DNA of 6,107 nucleotides from Nitratifractor sp. (GTDB taxonomy: Bacteria; Campylobacterota; Campylobacteria; Campylobacterales; Sulfurovaceae): positions 1 through 6,107 of the forward strand of contig JANTGQ010000092.1 in the NCBI GenBank assembly GCA_024762845.1, written 5' to 3'. This document shows, piece after piece, positions 1-6,021 of this stretch. Numbering within the stretch: the first letter of the stretch is position 1; every line of letters starts with the position of its first letter. The translations under genes were made by a program, and so were the position numbers. Below the pieces are notes generated by a model. The model was not told the DNA's origin. It did not search any database and was given only the letters and a program-made list of their open reading frames with translations.

Positions 1-598
1 ACTGTTTTAACGGGTCAGTCTCTCTTGATTTAAAGCGTTTTGCCTGCTCCTCTTTTGAGACAGAGAAGTAAAACTTAAAGAGTTGTATCCCCTCATCTAC
101 AATCATTTTTTCAAACTCTGGTGCATCTTTTAAAAATTTATGGTGCTGTCTCTCTGTACAAAAACCCATTACAGGCTCTACCATTGCTCTATTATACCAA
201 CTTCTATCAAACAATACTATCTCACCCGCAGCTGGTAAATGCTTTACATATCTTTGAAAATACCATTGTGTTTTTTCTGTATCACTTGGCTTTTCAAGCG
301 CTACAACTCTTGCCCCTCTTGGATTTAAATGCTCTGTAATTCTCTTAATCGTTCCACCTTTACCGGCAGCATCACGACCCTCAAAAATCATTAAAACTTT
401 TAAACCCTTATCTTTAACGTAGTTTTGAAATTTCAGAAGCTCAATTTGGAGTTTTCTAATCTCTCTTTCGTACTCTAGTGTCTCTTTTTTAACCCAAATC
501 TGAACTTTCTCACTCTTTTTACTACCCTTTGCTTTTACTGCATCCTCTTTTTTATTCTCTTTTTTTTCTACTTGTTCTTTTCTCTCTTTAACTGCCAT
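1..598 (-). CDS. ppk2: Polyphosphate kinase 2 (PPK2) family protein, copy A, 3' end cut by window edge
   Basis: This gene encodes a PPK2-family enzyme, which moves phosphate between inorganic polyphosphate and nucleotides in the cytoplasm. The frame starts at the ATG at 598 and runs off the left edge after 199 codons. By family length about 70-100 residues are missing. Residues 3-31 form a Lys/Glu-rich, probably disordered extension. The Walker A loop GRDAAGKGG is at 74-82, the Walker B-like DRSWYNR at 131-137, and the start of the lid region (KEEQAKRF...DPLKQ) at 182-199. By hand alignment the core is about two-thirds identical to the next gene upstream, so this is a tandem paralogue. The start lies 8 nt after that gene's stop. 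Its ribosome site AGGGGG (603-608) overlaps the upstream stop codon, which suggests coupling. Resemblance to the P. aeruginosa-type single-domain PPK2 group points to class I, favouring nucleoside diphosphates. The exact substrate is inferred. Confidence 0.9.
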   Translation of the reverse strand, partial: MAVKERKEQVEKKENKKEDAVKAKGSKKSEKVQIWVKKETLEYEREIRKLQIELLKFQNYVKDKGLKVLMIFEGRDAAGKGGTIKRITEHLNPRGARVVALEKPSDTEKTQWYFQRYVKHLPAAGEIVLFDRSWYNRAMVEPVMGFCTERQHHKFLKDAPEFEKMIVDEGIQLFKFYFSVSKEEQAKRFKSRETDPLKQ

Positions 599-606
599 CT
601 ATCCCC

Positions 607-1503
607 CTATCCTATAAATTTACCATTTTGAGTTCTTTGTGCCTCCATATTCTCCAACTCTCTCGCACCAGATATAACAATATCTTGATTTAAAGAGTAA
701 TCTAACTCTTCTGAGCGATCTTCGTAATCTACAGAGTTGAGAATTACTTTAAGAACCTCTAACCTTGCCAAGTGCTTGTCGTTTGAGCGCACTACAGTCC
801 ATGGAGAGGTAAAGGAGTGGGTCTGTTTGAGCATCTTGTACTTTGTATTTGTAAAATCATCCCATCTCTCCTGTGCCTGCACATCAATTTCGCTCAGTTT
901 CCACTGTCTTAGAGGGTCGGTTTTTCTTCTCTCAAAGCGTCTTGCCTGCTCCTCTTTTGTAACAGAGAAGTAGAGTTTTATCAAAATAATCCCTTGTCGT
1001 ACTAAATCTTTTTCGAACCCTTTTACACCTTTCATAAAATCTTCGTACTCTTTTTCGGTACAAAAGCCAAACACTGGCTCGACCATTGCACGGTTATACC
1101 AAGATCTGTCAAACAGCACTATTTCACCTGCACGCGGAAAGTGCTGAACATACTTTTGATAAAACCATTGAGTCTTTTGCTCTTCTGTCGGTTTACCAAG
1201 CGCTACAACTCTATAGTGTTTCTCATTCATATATCTTGTAACTCTACGGATTGTTCCACCTTTACCGGCTGCATCGCGACCCTCAAAAAGGATAATCATC
1301 TTCTTGCCATGCTCTTCTAAATGTTTTTGCAGCTTAATAAGTTCTGCCTGATACGGCTTTAACTCTTGCTCTTGTCTACGTTTTGTAACTGCTTTTTTCT
1401 CTTCGTGTTTAAGCCCTTTATTCTGTTTGTAACTATTTATAAGCGCATCTAAAGAGACCTCTTCCCCATCTATATTTATTGTTTTTTGTTCTTCTTGTTC
1501 CAT
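607..1503 (-). CDS. ppk2: Polyphosphate kinase 2 (PPK2), copy B, complete
   Basis: This is a complete 298-residue PPK2, a normal length for a single-domain enzyme. It probably uses polyphosphate to phosphorylate GDP or ADP, or runs in reverse. The N-terminal about 65 residues are charged and probably helical. The P-loop kinase core follows: Walker [10 protein letters not shown] at 75-83, TQWFYQKYV at 111-119, DRSWYNR at 132-138, the lid with KEEQARRFERR...DPLRQWKLS at 183-204, then RWDD at 213-216 and the PWTVVRSNDK stretch at 234-243. The C-terminal about 35 residues look acidic and non-conserved. The ATG start is supported by a strong AGGAGG 4 nt upstream (1508-1513). It is the first gene of a two-gene unit with the paralogue downstream (8-nt gap). 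The 217-bp leader separates it from the aminotransferase gene and carries a candidate promoter. All catalytic motifs are intact in both copies, so neither looks decayed as far as it can be seen. Confidence 0.94.
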   Translation of the reverse strand: MEQEEQKTINIDGEEVSLDALINSYKQNKGLKHEEKKAVTKRRQEQELKPYQAELIKLQKHLEEHGKKMIILFEGRDAAGKGGTIRRVTRYMNEKHYRVVALGKPTEEQKTQWFYQKYVQHFPRAGEIVLFDRSWYNRAMVEPVFGFCTEKEYEDFMKGVKGFEKDLVRQGIILIKLYFSVTKEEQARRFERRKTDPLRQWKLSEIDVQAQERWDDFTNTKYKMLKQTHSFTSPWTVVRSNDKHLARLEVLKVILNSVDYEDRSEELDYSLNQDIVISGARELENMEAQRTQNGKFIG

Positions 1504-1579
1504 CGTTCCTCCTATATTTATATCTATATTTTAATACTTTCTTTCGACTTGGGAGTAAAAAATTCACAATTTAATAGAG

Positions 1580-1608
1580 ATAATAAGCAGACTATAACTT
1601 TTTGTCAC
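1580..1608 (-). promoter_or_regulatory. Candidate sigma70-type promoter for the ppk2 pair
   Basis: On the minus strand GTGACA (1608-1603, five of six matches to TTGACA) is followed after exactly 17 nt by TATTAT (1585-1580, five of six matches to TATAAT). The predicted start near 1573 would give a leader of about 70 nt before the ppk2 ATG at 1503. A further AT-rich run (TATAGATATAAATATA) just before the ribosome site could hide another -10 box. The site was found by eye in AT-rich DNA, so chance matches are possible. Confidence 0.42.
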
Positions 1609-1685
1609 ATTTCTCAATAGAGTTTTACAAGAAGTCTAATACATAACAGTAAGTTTTAAAAAGGTGTGATTGTAAGAGGCAGCGT

Positions 1686-1714
1686 TAGAGCGTAAAAGCT
1701 CTACATGCTTGTAG
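1686..1714 (-). terminator. Overlapping hairpins after the aminotransferase stop, terminator-like but without a U tract
   Basis: Seven bases after the stop codon the transcript could form CTACA-AGCA-TGTAG (1714-1701). It could instead form TAGAGC-TTTTAC-GCTCTA (1703-1686). The two share the bases 1701-1703. The second has a 6-bp stem but is followed by ACGCTGCC rather than a run of U, so a classical intrinsic terminator is not supported. It may act as a 3' stabilising structure, or it may be chance. Confidence 0.3.
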
Positions 1715-1720
1715 GTTAAA

Positions 1721-2893
1721 TTATTTGTTTAATTTCTTAACAAATTTCTCTATTCTTCGTATTCCCTCTTTGATTGTAACCATATCTGTTGCAAAAGAGA
1801 ATCTAAAGTAGCCTTCGGCACCAAAGCCGACTCCTGGTACAACTGCGACACCATAGTCGCTAAGCAACTCTTTAGAAAACTGCATAGAGTCCATACTTAC
1901 ATCTTTTATATTAACAAAAAGATAGAACGCCCCTTGCGGTCGCAATACACTTAAGCCATCTATTGCATTAAATAGCTTCACTGCCTGCTCTGCACGTACT
2001 TCAAATGCTTCTCTCATTCTCTCAATATCAACATCTACACTTCCATCTAACGCTGTTATCGAAGCCATTTGTGTTATAGAGTTAATATTTGAAGTACTCT
2101 GCGACTGCAAAGAGGTCATCTTTTTTACCAACGCAGTATTCGAACTTGCAAGATACCCCATTCTCCAACCAGTCATTGCTACAGATTTACTCAATCCATT
2201 TACGGTTATTGTTCTTTGAAACATATCATCACTAATTGCTGCTGCAGATACAAACTTTGCATCACCAAAAACAAGCTTTTCATACATTTCATCACTTACA
2301 ACCCAGATATTAGTACCTTCAAGAACTTTTGCCAACCTCTCTAACTCCTCTTTGGAGTAGATAGAGCCAGTAGGGTTAGAAGGGCTTGTAAGTATTATCA
2401 TCTTTGTCTTTGGAGTAATAGCATCTTCAAGCTCTTTTGCAGTAATCTTAAAACCGTTTCTCTCATCTGTATCTACTGTTACAGGTGTTGCCCCTGCAAA
2501 CTTTACAAGCTCTGGGTAAGTAACCCAGTAAGGTGCAGGTATAATTACCTCATCACCCTCTTCAAGCAAGGCTTGCGTAATATTAAAGAGAGACTGCTTT
2601 GCCCCATTACTCACTAAAATTTGCTCAGTAGTGTACTTTAAACCGTTTTCACGATCTAGTTTGTTCGAAATCGCTTCTAAAAGCTCAGGAATACCCGCTA
2701 CTGCTGTATAACGAGTAAAGCCATGGTTAATAGCATCTATTGCTGCCTCTTTGATTTTAGAAGGTGTATCAAAATCTGGCTCTCCTGCTGAAAAGCTTAA
2801 TATATCTTTACCTGCAGCCTTTAACTCTCTTGCCAGAGTTGATATCTCTATAGTTAGAGAGGGAGAGAGAACCTCTATCCTTTTAGAAAACAT
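1721..2893 (-). CDS. aspB: Pyridoxal-phosphate aminotransferase, aspartate aminotransferase Ib type
   Basis: This is a 390-residue class I (fold type I) aminotransferase that most likely converts aspartate and 2-oxoglutarate to oxaloacetate and glutamate. The N-terminus (LSPSLTIEISTLARELKAAG) and SAGEPDFDTP at 35-44 are typical of the Ib subgroup found in many bacteria. Visible active-site features are NGAKQ at 96-100, W123, the SPSNPTGS loop with N173, D201 and Y204 (SDEMYEKL), the PLP lysine K236 in GLSKSVAMTGWRMGY, R244, and the substrate-carboxylate arginine R364 in YFRFSFA. The length is normal and nothing is missing. The ATG at 2893 has AAGGA 6 nt upstream. The gene lies 36 bp after hisS. 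In C. jejuni I recall aspB close to hisS with cysE and speA between them, so this gene may be the orthologue. Related enzymes may also accept prephenate or aromatic acids, so exact specificity is inferred. The symbol aspC is also used for such genes. Confidence 0.9.
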   Translation of the reverse strand: MFSKRIEVLSPSLTIEISTLARELKAAGKDILSFSAGEPDFDTPSKIKEAAIDAINHGFTRYTAVAGIPELLEAISNKLDRENGLKYTTEQILVSNGAKQSLFNITQALLEEGDEVIIPAPYWVTYPELVKFAGATPVTVDTDERNGFKITAKELEDAITPKTKMIILTSPSNPTGSIYSKEELERLAKVLEGTNIWVVSDEMYEKLVFGDAKFVSAAAISDDMFQRTITVNGLSKSVAMTGWRMGYLASSNTALVKKMTSLQSQSTSNINSITQMASITALDGSVDVDIERMREAFEVRAEQAVKLFNAIDGLSVLRPQGAFYLFVNIKDVSMDSMQFSKELLSDYGVAVVPGVGFGAEGYFRFSFATDMVTIKEGIRRIEKFVKKLNK

Positions 2894-2918
2894 AAAAAAT
2901 CCTTATCTAATTTACATA

Positions 2919-2924
2919 ATTATA
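2919..2924 (-). promoter_or_regulatory. TATAAT box before the aminotransferase gene
   Basis: A perfect TATAAT lies in the 36-bp gap between hisS and the aminotransferase gene, about 25 nt upstream of the start. No good -35 element is seen inside the end of hisS. Campylobacterota promoters often lack a clear -35, so an internal promoter is possible. In AT-rich DNA the match is weak evidence alone. Confidence 0.28.
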
Positions 2925-2929
2925 CAAAA

Positions 2930-4159
2930 CTACTGCTTGTTTCTCTTTAAAAGCTCTTCAAGAGTTATCGTCTCTTCTTGCTTTTGAACCAAATCTTTTA
3001 TCCAGAGTGTACCATTTTGTAACTCATTTTCGCCAATTACAAGGCAGTATCTTGCATCTACTCTATCTGCTGCTTTCAGATGCGCTTTGAGCTTTCTAGG
3101 GGTATACTCTACCACCGCTTTATCAAATACTTTTAACTCTTTGGCAACCCCAATAACTCTATCAAGCGCTACCTCATCCATAGCCCCTATATAGTAGCCC
3201 TCTTTTTTATTATCCTCAAGAGTAATTAAATCCATCACCCGCTCAATCCCGATTGCAAAACCAACAGCAGAGGTTGGCTTACCGTCTAGAAACTCCACTA
3301 ATCTATCGTATCTTCCGCCACCTGCAATTGCATTTTGTGCCCCTATTTCGCTGCTTACAAACTCAAACGCTGTTTTACTGTAGTAGTCAAGCCCACGTAC
3401 CAGGTTTTTATTGACACTATATTTTATACCGTTTTGCTCCAATAACTCTTTGAGTTTTGCAAAATCTTTGTTGCAGCTTGCACACAAATTATCTGTAATT
3501 TTAGGTGCATCACCCAACTCATCCTTACAACTTTGTACCTTGCAATCGAGTACACGAATTGGGTTTGTATCAATTCTTCTATTACAATCTTCACACAGAA
3601 GCTCTTTTTTAGACTCTAAATATGATACAAGAGACTCTTTATATCCTGGCATACACTCACTGCACCCTAAAGAGTTTATCTCTAAAGTGTAGCCAATACC
3701 AAGTCTATCAAAAATAGTTGCAATCAACTCTATTGTCATATAATCTTCGTATACAGAAGCTTCTCCAAAGCTTTCGCAGCCAAATTGATGGAACTCTCTT
3801 AAACGCCCCTTTTGCGGTCTCTCATAACGAAACATTGGTCCATGGTAGTAGTATCTATACTTTCCGCCTGCTCTATCGAGCTTATTCGATACAAAATAGC
3901 GCACAACCCCTGCTGTTCCCTCTGGGCGCATACAGACATCGTTTCCACCTTTGTCGGTAAATTGATACATCTCTTTATTTACAATATCGCTACTCTCACC
4001 AACAGAGCGTTTAAAGAGTGCTGTATCTTCCAAGATTGGTGTCTCTAGATAACTGTAGCCATATCGCTTGGCAACACTGCTTGCAACATCTAAAAAATAG
4101 TTAAACTTGGCAGCATCACTCCCTGCCAAATCTTTCATTCCTCGTAACGGATTAATCAT
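2930..4159 (-). CDS. hisS: Histidyl-tRNA synthetase
   Basis: This class IIa synthetase charges tRNA-His with histidine in the cytoplasm. At 409 residues its length is close to that of other bacterial HisRS. Class II motif 1 lies near residues 39-60. RPEGTA is at 78-83, motif 2 is FRYE (110-113) followed by HQFG (124-127), the histidine-binding LVRGLDYY is at 253-260, GGGRYD at 280-285, and motif 3 GFAIGIER at 300-307. The C-terminal anticodon-binding domain follows from about 320. The insertion domain (about 160-235) carries four cysteine pairs: C166/C169, C189/C192, C206/C211 and C226/C229. The ATG at 4159 is supported by AAAGG about 7 nt upstream. The gene follows tmk with a 61-bp gap that holds a TATAAT box. 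The order tmk-hisS is shared with C. jejuni as recalled. Confidence 0.96.
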   Translation of the reverse strand: MINPLRGMKDLAGSDAAKFNYFLDVASSVAKRYGYSYLETPILEDTALFKRSVGESSDIVNKEMYQFTDKGGNDVCMRPEGTAGVVRYFVSNKLDRAGGKYRYYYHGPMFRYERPQKGRLREFHQFGCESFGEASVYEDYMTIELIATIFDRLGIGYTLEINSLGCSECMPGYKESLVSYLESKKELLCEDCNRRIDTNPIRVLDCKVQSCKDELGDAPKITDNLCASCNKDFAKLKELLEQNGIKYSVNKNLVRGLDYYSKTAFEFVSSEIGAQNAIAGGGRYDRLVEFLDGKPTSAVGFAIGIERVMDLITLEDNKKEGYYIGAMDEVALDRVIGVAKELKVFDKAVVEYTPRKLKAHLKAADRVDARYCLVIGENELQNGTLWIKDLVQKQEETITLEELLKRNKQ

Positions 4160-4210
4160 TTAAAAACCTTTACACCCCAACACTGTGAAGTTCCCCTAAA
4201 TTATTCTGAA

Positions 4211-4216
4211 ATTATA
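4211..4216 (-). promoter_or_regulatory. TATAAT box in the tmk-hisS gap
   Basis: A perfect TATAAT (in CGCTATAATTT) lies just after the tmk stop and 52 nt before the hisS ATG, which would give a leader of about 45 nt. No convincing -35 is visible in the 3' end of tmk. It could give hisS and the downstream aminotransferase gene some independent transcription. Confidence 0.33.
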
Positions 4217-4220
4217 GCGA

Positions 4221-4793
4221 TTAGTTGTTAATATACTCTATAATCTTCGTATGTATTGTATCTATAGGCTCTGTAGCATCAATTAGCATATAATCAAGCC
4301 CCATATACTCTACTACCCTTTGCATGCTCTCTTGAATTTTCAGCAGATACTCAAACCCTCGCTGCTCTATCTTATCCTGCTCTCTTGAACCAACTCGTTG
4401 CTTAAGTGTCTCTCTATCGATAGAAAAAAGAACAATTTTTTGGGGTAAGCACTCCATTAAGGCAAAACGATTTAACTCTATTAAAAAGTCTAAATCAAAG
4501 CCAGCTTCCAAAGCATACGCCACACCCGAGAGAAAACCTCTGTCTGAGACAATAAGTTTATCGCTGTTTGGGGCAATAACTTCGCTGTAGTGCTCTGCTC
4601 TATCTGCTAAAAAAAGTAGAAGTTCCGCACGTGAAGATGTTATCTTTGTATGCAGCAGCAACTCTCTCGCCTTTACCCCAAATGGTGTTCCACCAGGCTC
4701 TTTGGTAACAACTATATCTTTAAATTGCTCTTTTAAGAGCTCTATCTGTGTAGTTTTGCCACAACCATCAATCCCTTCGAAGAGTATATACAT
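4221..4793 (-). CDS. tmk: Thymidylate (dTMP) kinase
   Basis: This enzyme phosphorylates dTMP to dTDP with ATP, an essential step of dTTP synthesis. The 190-residue protein starts with the P-loop GIDGCGKTT (7-15). EPGGTPFG (32-39) follows, then the LADRAEHY block at 62-69, the DR motif at 84-85 in SDRGFLSG, and the lid RVGSREQDKIEQRGFEYL (133-150). The lid is rich in basic residues and the P-loop has none beyond the Walker lysine, so it resembles the E. coli-type enzyme. The length is slightly short of the common 200-215 but normal for Campylobacterota. The ATG at 4793 is 1 nt after the coaD stop. Its ribosome site AAGGGA (4798-4803) lies inside the end of coaD, so translation is probably coupled. 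Confidence 0.95.
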   Translation of the reverse strand: MYILFEGIDGCGKTTQIELLKEQFKDIVVTKEPGGTPFGVKARELLLHTKITSSRAELLLFLADRAEHYSEVIAPNSDKLIVSDRGFLSGVAYALEAGFDLDFLIELNRFALMECLPQKIVLFSIDRETLKQRVGSREQDKIEQRGFEYLLKIQESMQRVVEYMGLDYMLIDATEPIDTIHTKIIEYINN

Positions 4794-4794
4794 T

Positions 4795-5262
4795 TTATCC
4801 CTTCAGGTGTGGCAGTATCTCTGCAGGTACTAGATGCTCTATCTTGCCATCATATGTCAAGATAGCCCGCACAATTGAAGAGCTTATAAACGCATACTGA
4901 AGGCTTGGCATAAAGTAGACAGTGTCTAAATCTTTCTTTAAAGAGGCATTTGTATACCCCATCTGCAGCTCATACTCAAAATCACTTACAGCGCGCAGAC
5001 CTCGGATAACAATATTTGCATCAAGTTCACTACTTAAATCTGCCAATAAGCCATGAAAAGGGACTACCTTTACTTTCTCTAGTCCTTTGGTAGCTAGTTT
5101 TACTAGTTCAACCCTCTTTTGATAGTTAAACATTGGACCCTTCTCTATATTATCCGCAACAGCTACAATTACTTCGTCAAAAACTTTACACGCCCTTTTT
5201 ATAATATCTAAGTGACCCAAGGTTATCGGATCAAATGTACCTGGATAAATCGCTCTCTTCAT
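4795..5262 (-). CDS. coaD: Phosphopantetheine adenylyltransferase (CoaD)
   Basis: This enzyme makes dephospho-CoA from 4'-phosphopantetheine and ATP, the penultimate step of CoA synthesis. I chose the ATG at 5262 (155 residues, MKRAIYPGTFDP...). It matches the usual family start, and GGAG (5272-5275) lies 9 nt upstream. An in-frame ATG at 5277 would add only MELIG, has no properly spaced ribosome site and would overlap ubiX. Numbered from the chosen start, visible motifs are YPGTFDP (6-12), the nucleotidyltransferase T/HxGH motif as TLGH (14-17), RGLRAVSDFEYELQMGY (87-103) and the ISSSIVR signature (126-132). The motif is usually TNGH in this family. The gene starts 5 nt after the ubiX stop and ends 1 nt before tmk, inside a conserved epsilonproteobacterial gene run. 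Confidence 0.95.
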   Translation of the reverse strand: MKRAIYPGTFDPITLGHLDIIKRACKVFDEVIVAVADNIEKGPMFNYQKRVELVKLATKGLEKVKVVPFHGLLADLSSELDANIVIRGLRAVSDFEYELQMGYTNASLKKDLDTVYFMPSLQYAFISSSIVRAILTYDGKIEHLVPAEILPHLKG

Positions 5263-5267
5263 ACCTA

Positions 5268-5792
5268 TTAACTCCATCTCTTAAATAAATTGTGCTCTAT
5301 TCCTAAACTGTCAAACCATTTTCCAATTATAAACTTCTCCATCTCTTCGATAGTTTCTGCTTCGCTATAGTACCCTAAAATTGGCGGTGCAATCACAACC
5401 CCCAATGTAGCAAGCTTTTGCATATTCTCCAAAGCAATAGCCGAAAGTGGTAACTCGCGTGGAGCCAAAAGCAGTTTTTTCTGCTCTTTAATAGCCACTG
5501 CCGCAACTCTCGTTATTAGGTTATCCGAAATACCATACGCTATTTTTGCCAATGTATTCATAGAGCAAGGAATAACTGCCGTTGCATCAACCCGAAAAGA
5601 GCCACTTGATATTGCAGCTGCAATATTGCTATTGTTATATAGTGTAACACTACTGCTATGCTCATACTTCTGTACAATTTGTGCACTCTTACTATAGACT
5701 AGATGCACCTCTATATCTTTAGGCAGGTACTCTATAAATTTGTTACCAAGCGCAACACCACTAGCGCCACTTATTGCTACAACAACTCTCAA
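5268..5792 (-). CDS. ubiX: Flavin prenyltransferase UbiX
   Basis: UbiX attaches a dimethylallyl group to reduced FMN, giving the prenyl-FMN cofactor of UbiD-type decarboxylases. In Campylobacterota a likely client is the decarboxylase of menaquinone synthesis by the futalosine route (inference). The 174-residue protein shows the FMN-binding start VVVAISGASGVALG (3-16), PCSMNTLAKIA (75-85), the NLITRVA stretch with R95 (91-97), PRELPLS (111-117), ENMQKL (122-127), the PP pair (136-137) and a closing LDSLG-like FDSLG...RW end. It is slightly shorter than the common about 190. The start codon is TTG at 5792, with GGAG (5798-5801) 5 nt upstream. No ATG or GTG gives the conserved N-terminus. It is the first protein gene of the run, with coaD following at 5 nt. 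In relatives flgA precedes it, but not here. Confidence 0.93.
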   Translation of the reverse strand: MRVVVAISGASGVALGNKFIEYLPKDIEVHLVYSKSAQIVQKYEHSSSVTLYNNSNIAAAISSGSFRVDATAVIPCSMNTLAKIAYGISDNLITRVAAVAIKEQKKLLLAPRELPLSAIALENMQKLATLGVVIAPPILGYYSEAETIEEMEKFIIGKWFDSLGIEHNLFKRWS

Positions 5793-5835
5793 AACTTCTC
5801 CAAATCCAAAAGCCTTTCAAATCTCTTTTTACTTG

Positions 5836-5907
5836 AACTCGGATTACAAAAGCTGCCGAGTCTTGCACTCTGGGTGTTTCTTAAGATTCTAATGCACAAT
5901 CCGGGTT
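5836..5907 (-). repeat. Long-range imperfect inverted repeat in the ubiX leader
   Basis: In the transcript AACCCGGATT (5907-5898) can pair with AATCCGAGTT (5845-5836) at nine of ten positions, with one C/A mismatch, enclosing 52 nt. The right arm contains the CCGAGT used by the local hairpin, so the two foldings exclude each other. Confidence 0.4.
5837..5861 (-). other. Inverted repeat (hairpin) in the ubiX leader
   Basis: In the transcript ACTCGG (5861-5856) can pair fully with CCGAGT (5842-5837) across a 13-nt loop, plus a G·U pair outside it. No U tract follows directly (TCAAGTAAAAAG), so this is not an intrinsic terminator. It lies about 35 nt upstream of the ubiX ribosome site. The CCGAGT arm can also pair with a more distant segment near 5898-5907. 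Confidence 0.4.
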
Positions 5908-5910
5908 AAA

Positions 5911-5956
5911 ACTCATATAGTTGCAACTTAAACTCAAATAAATAAAAGAAAACTCA
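5911..5956 (-). repeat. Three TGAGTTT repeats at 20-21 bp spacing
   Basis: On the minus strand TGAGT occurs at 5956-5952, 5936-5932 and 5915-5911, each followed by TT and preceded by A or T-rich DNA (TATGAGTTTT, TTTGAGTTTA, TATGAGTTTT). The spacings of 20 and 21 bp are about two helical turns, so the copies face the same side of the DNA. They could be a protein-binding array upstream of ubiX, but the motif is short and the DNA is AT-rich. Confidence 0.35.
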
Positions 5957-6021
5957 TACAGTGTAATTAGGCTAAATTAATATTTTTATGAAGTATATCG
6001 AAAAAAGGTAAGTTTACTAAG

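Larger units (their letters stand above)
1504..1720. other. Intergenic region between the aminotransferase gene and ppk2
   Basis: This 217-bp gap holds no convincing reading frame on either strand. It contains two overlapping small hairpins next to the aminotransferase stop (1686-1714), a candidate promoter (1580-1608) and the strong ppk2 ribosome site (1508-1513). It is the largest gap between protein genes and marks the likely boundary between two transcription units. Confidence 0.6.
5793..6021. other. Non-coding leader between tRNA-Leu and ubiX
   Basis: This 229-bp gap has no recognisable gene. The half nearer the tRNA is very AT-rich and includes three TGAGTTT copies. The half nearer ubiX is less AT-rich and contains overlapping inverted repeats. 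A minus-strand frame stays open from 5905 to the TGA at 5789-5791 (38 codons, ending ...KKRFERLLDLEKF). It has no ATG or GTG and I do not recognise it. An 11-codon frame (MSFNPDCALES) at 5917-5882 also exists, but without a good ribosome site. A possible -10 (TATACT, 5997-5992) lies just after the tRNA, with only a poor -35. ubiX may be transcribed from the tRNA promoter or from within this gap. Confidence 0.5.

Noticed and set aside
121..339. Plus-strand open frame of 72 codons rich in Leu and aromatic residues
   Set aside because: It is antisense to the PPK2 copy A core. The hydrophobic composition reflects the complement of the coding strand.
1573..1622. Direct repeat AATAGAG at 1573-1579 and 1616-1622 in the ppk2 leader
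   Set aside because: A seven-base match in AT-rich DNA is expected by chance and there is no third copy or symmetry.
3411..4048. Several plus-strand open frames of 78-93 codons opposite hisS
   Set aside because: They lie antisense to a well-supported gene, show no recognisable motif and are expected by chance opposite AT-rich coding DNA.
4539..4544. Tmk DR motif followed by Gly rather than the often-cited Tyr
   Set aside because: The residue after DR varies among bacterial thymidylate kinases (for example His in E. coli), so this is not a defect.
5263..5277. Upstream ATG for coaD adding MELIG
   Set aside because: It lacks a properly spaced ribosome site, overlaps the ubiX end and extends beyond the usual family start. 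GGAG fits the inner ATG better.
5994..6021. Possible intrinsic terminator after tRNA-Leu: a T6 run preceded by GTAAACTTAC
   Set aside because: The stem has only three pairs around a four-base loop, too weak for a terminator despite the T run.
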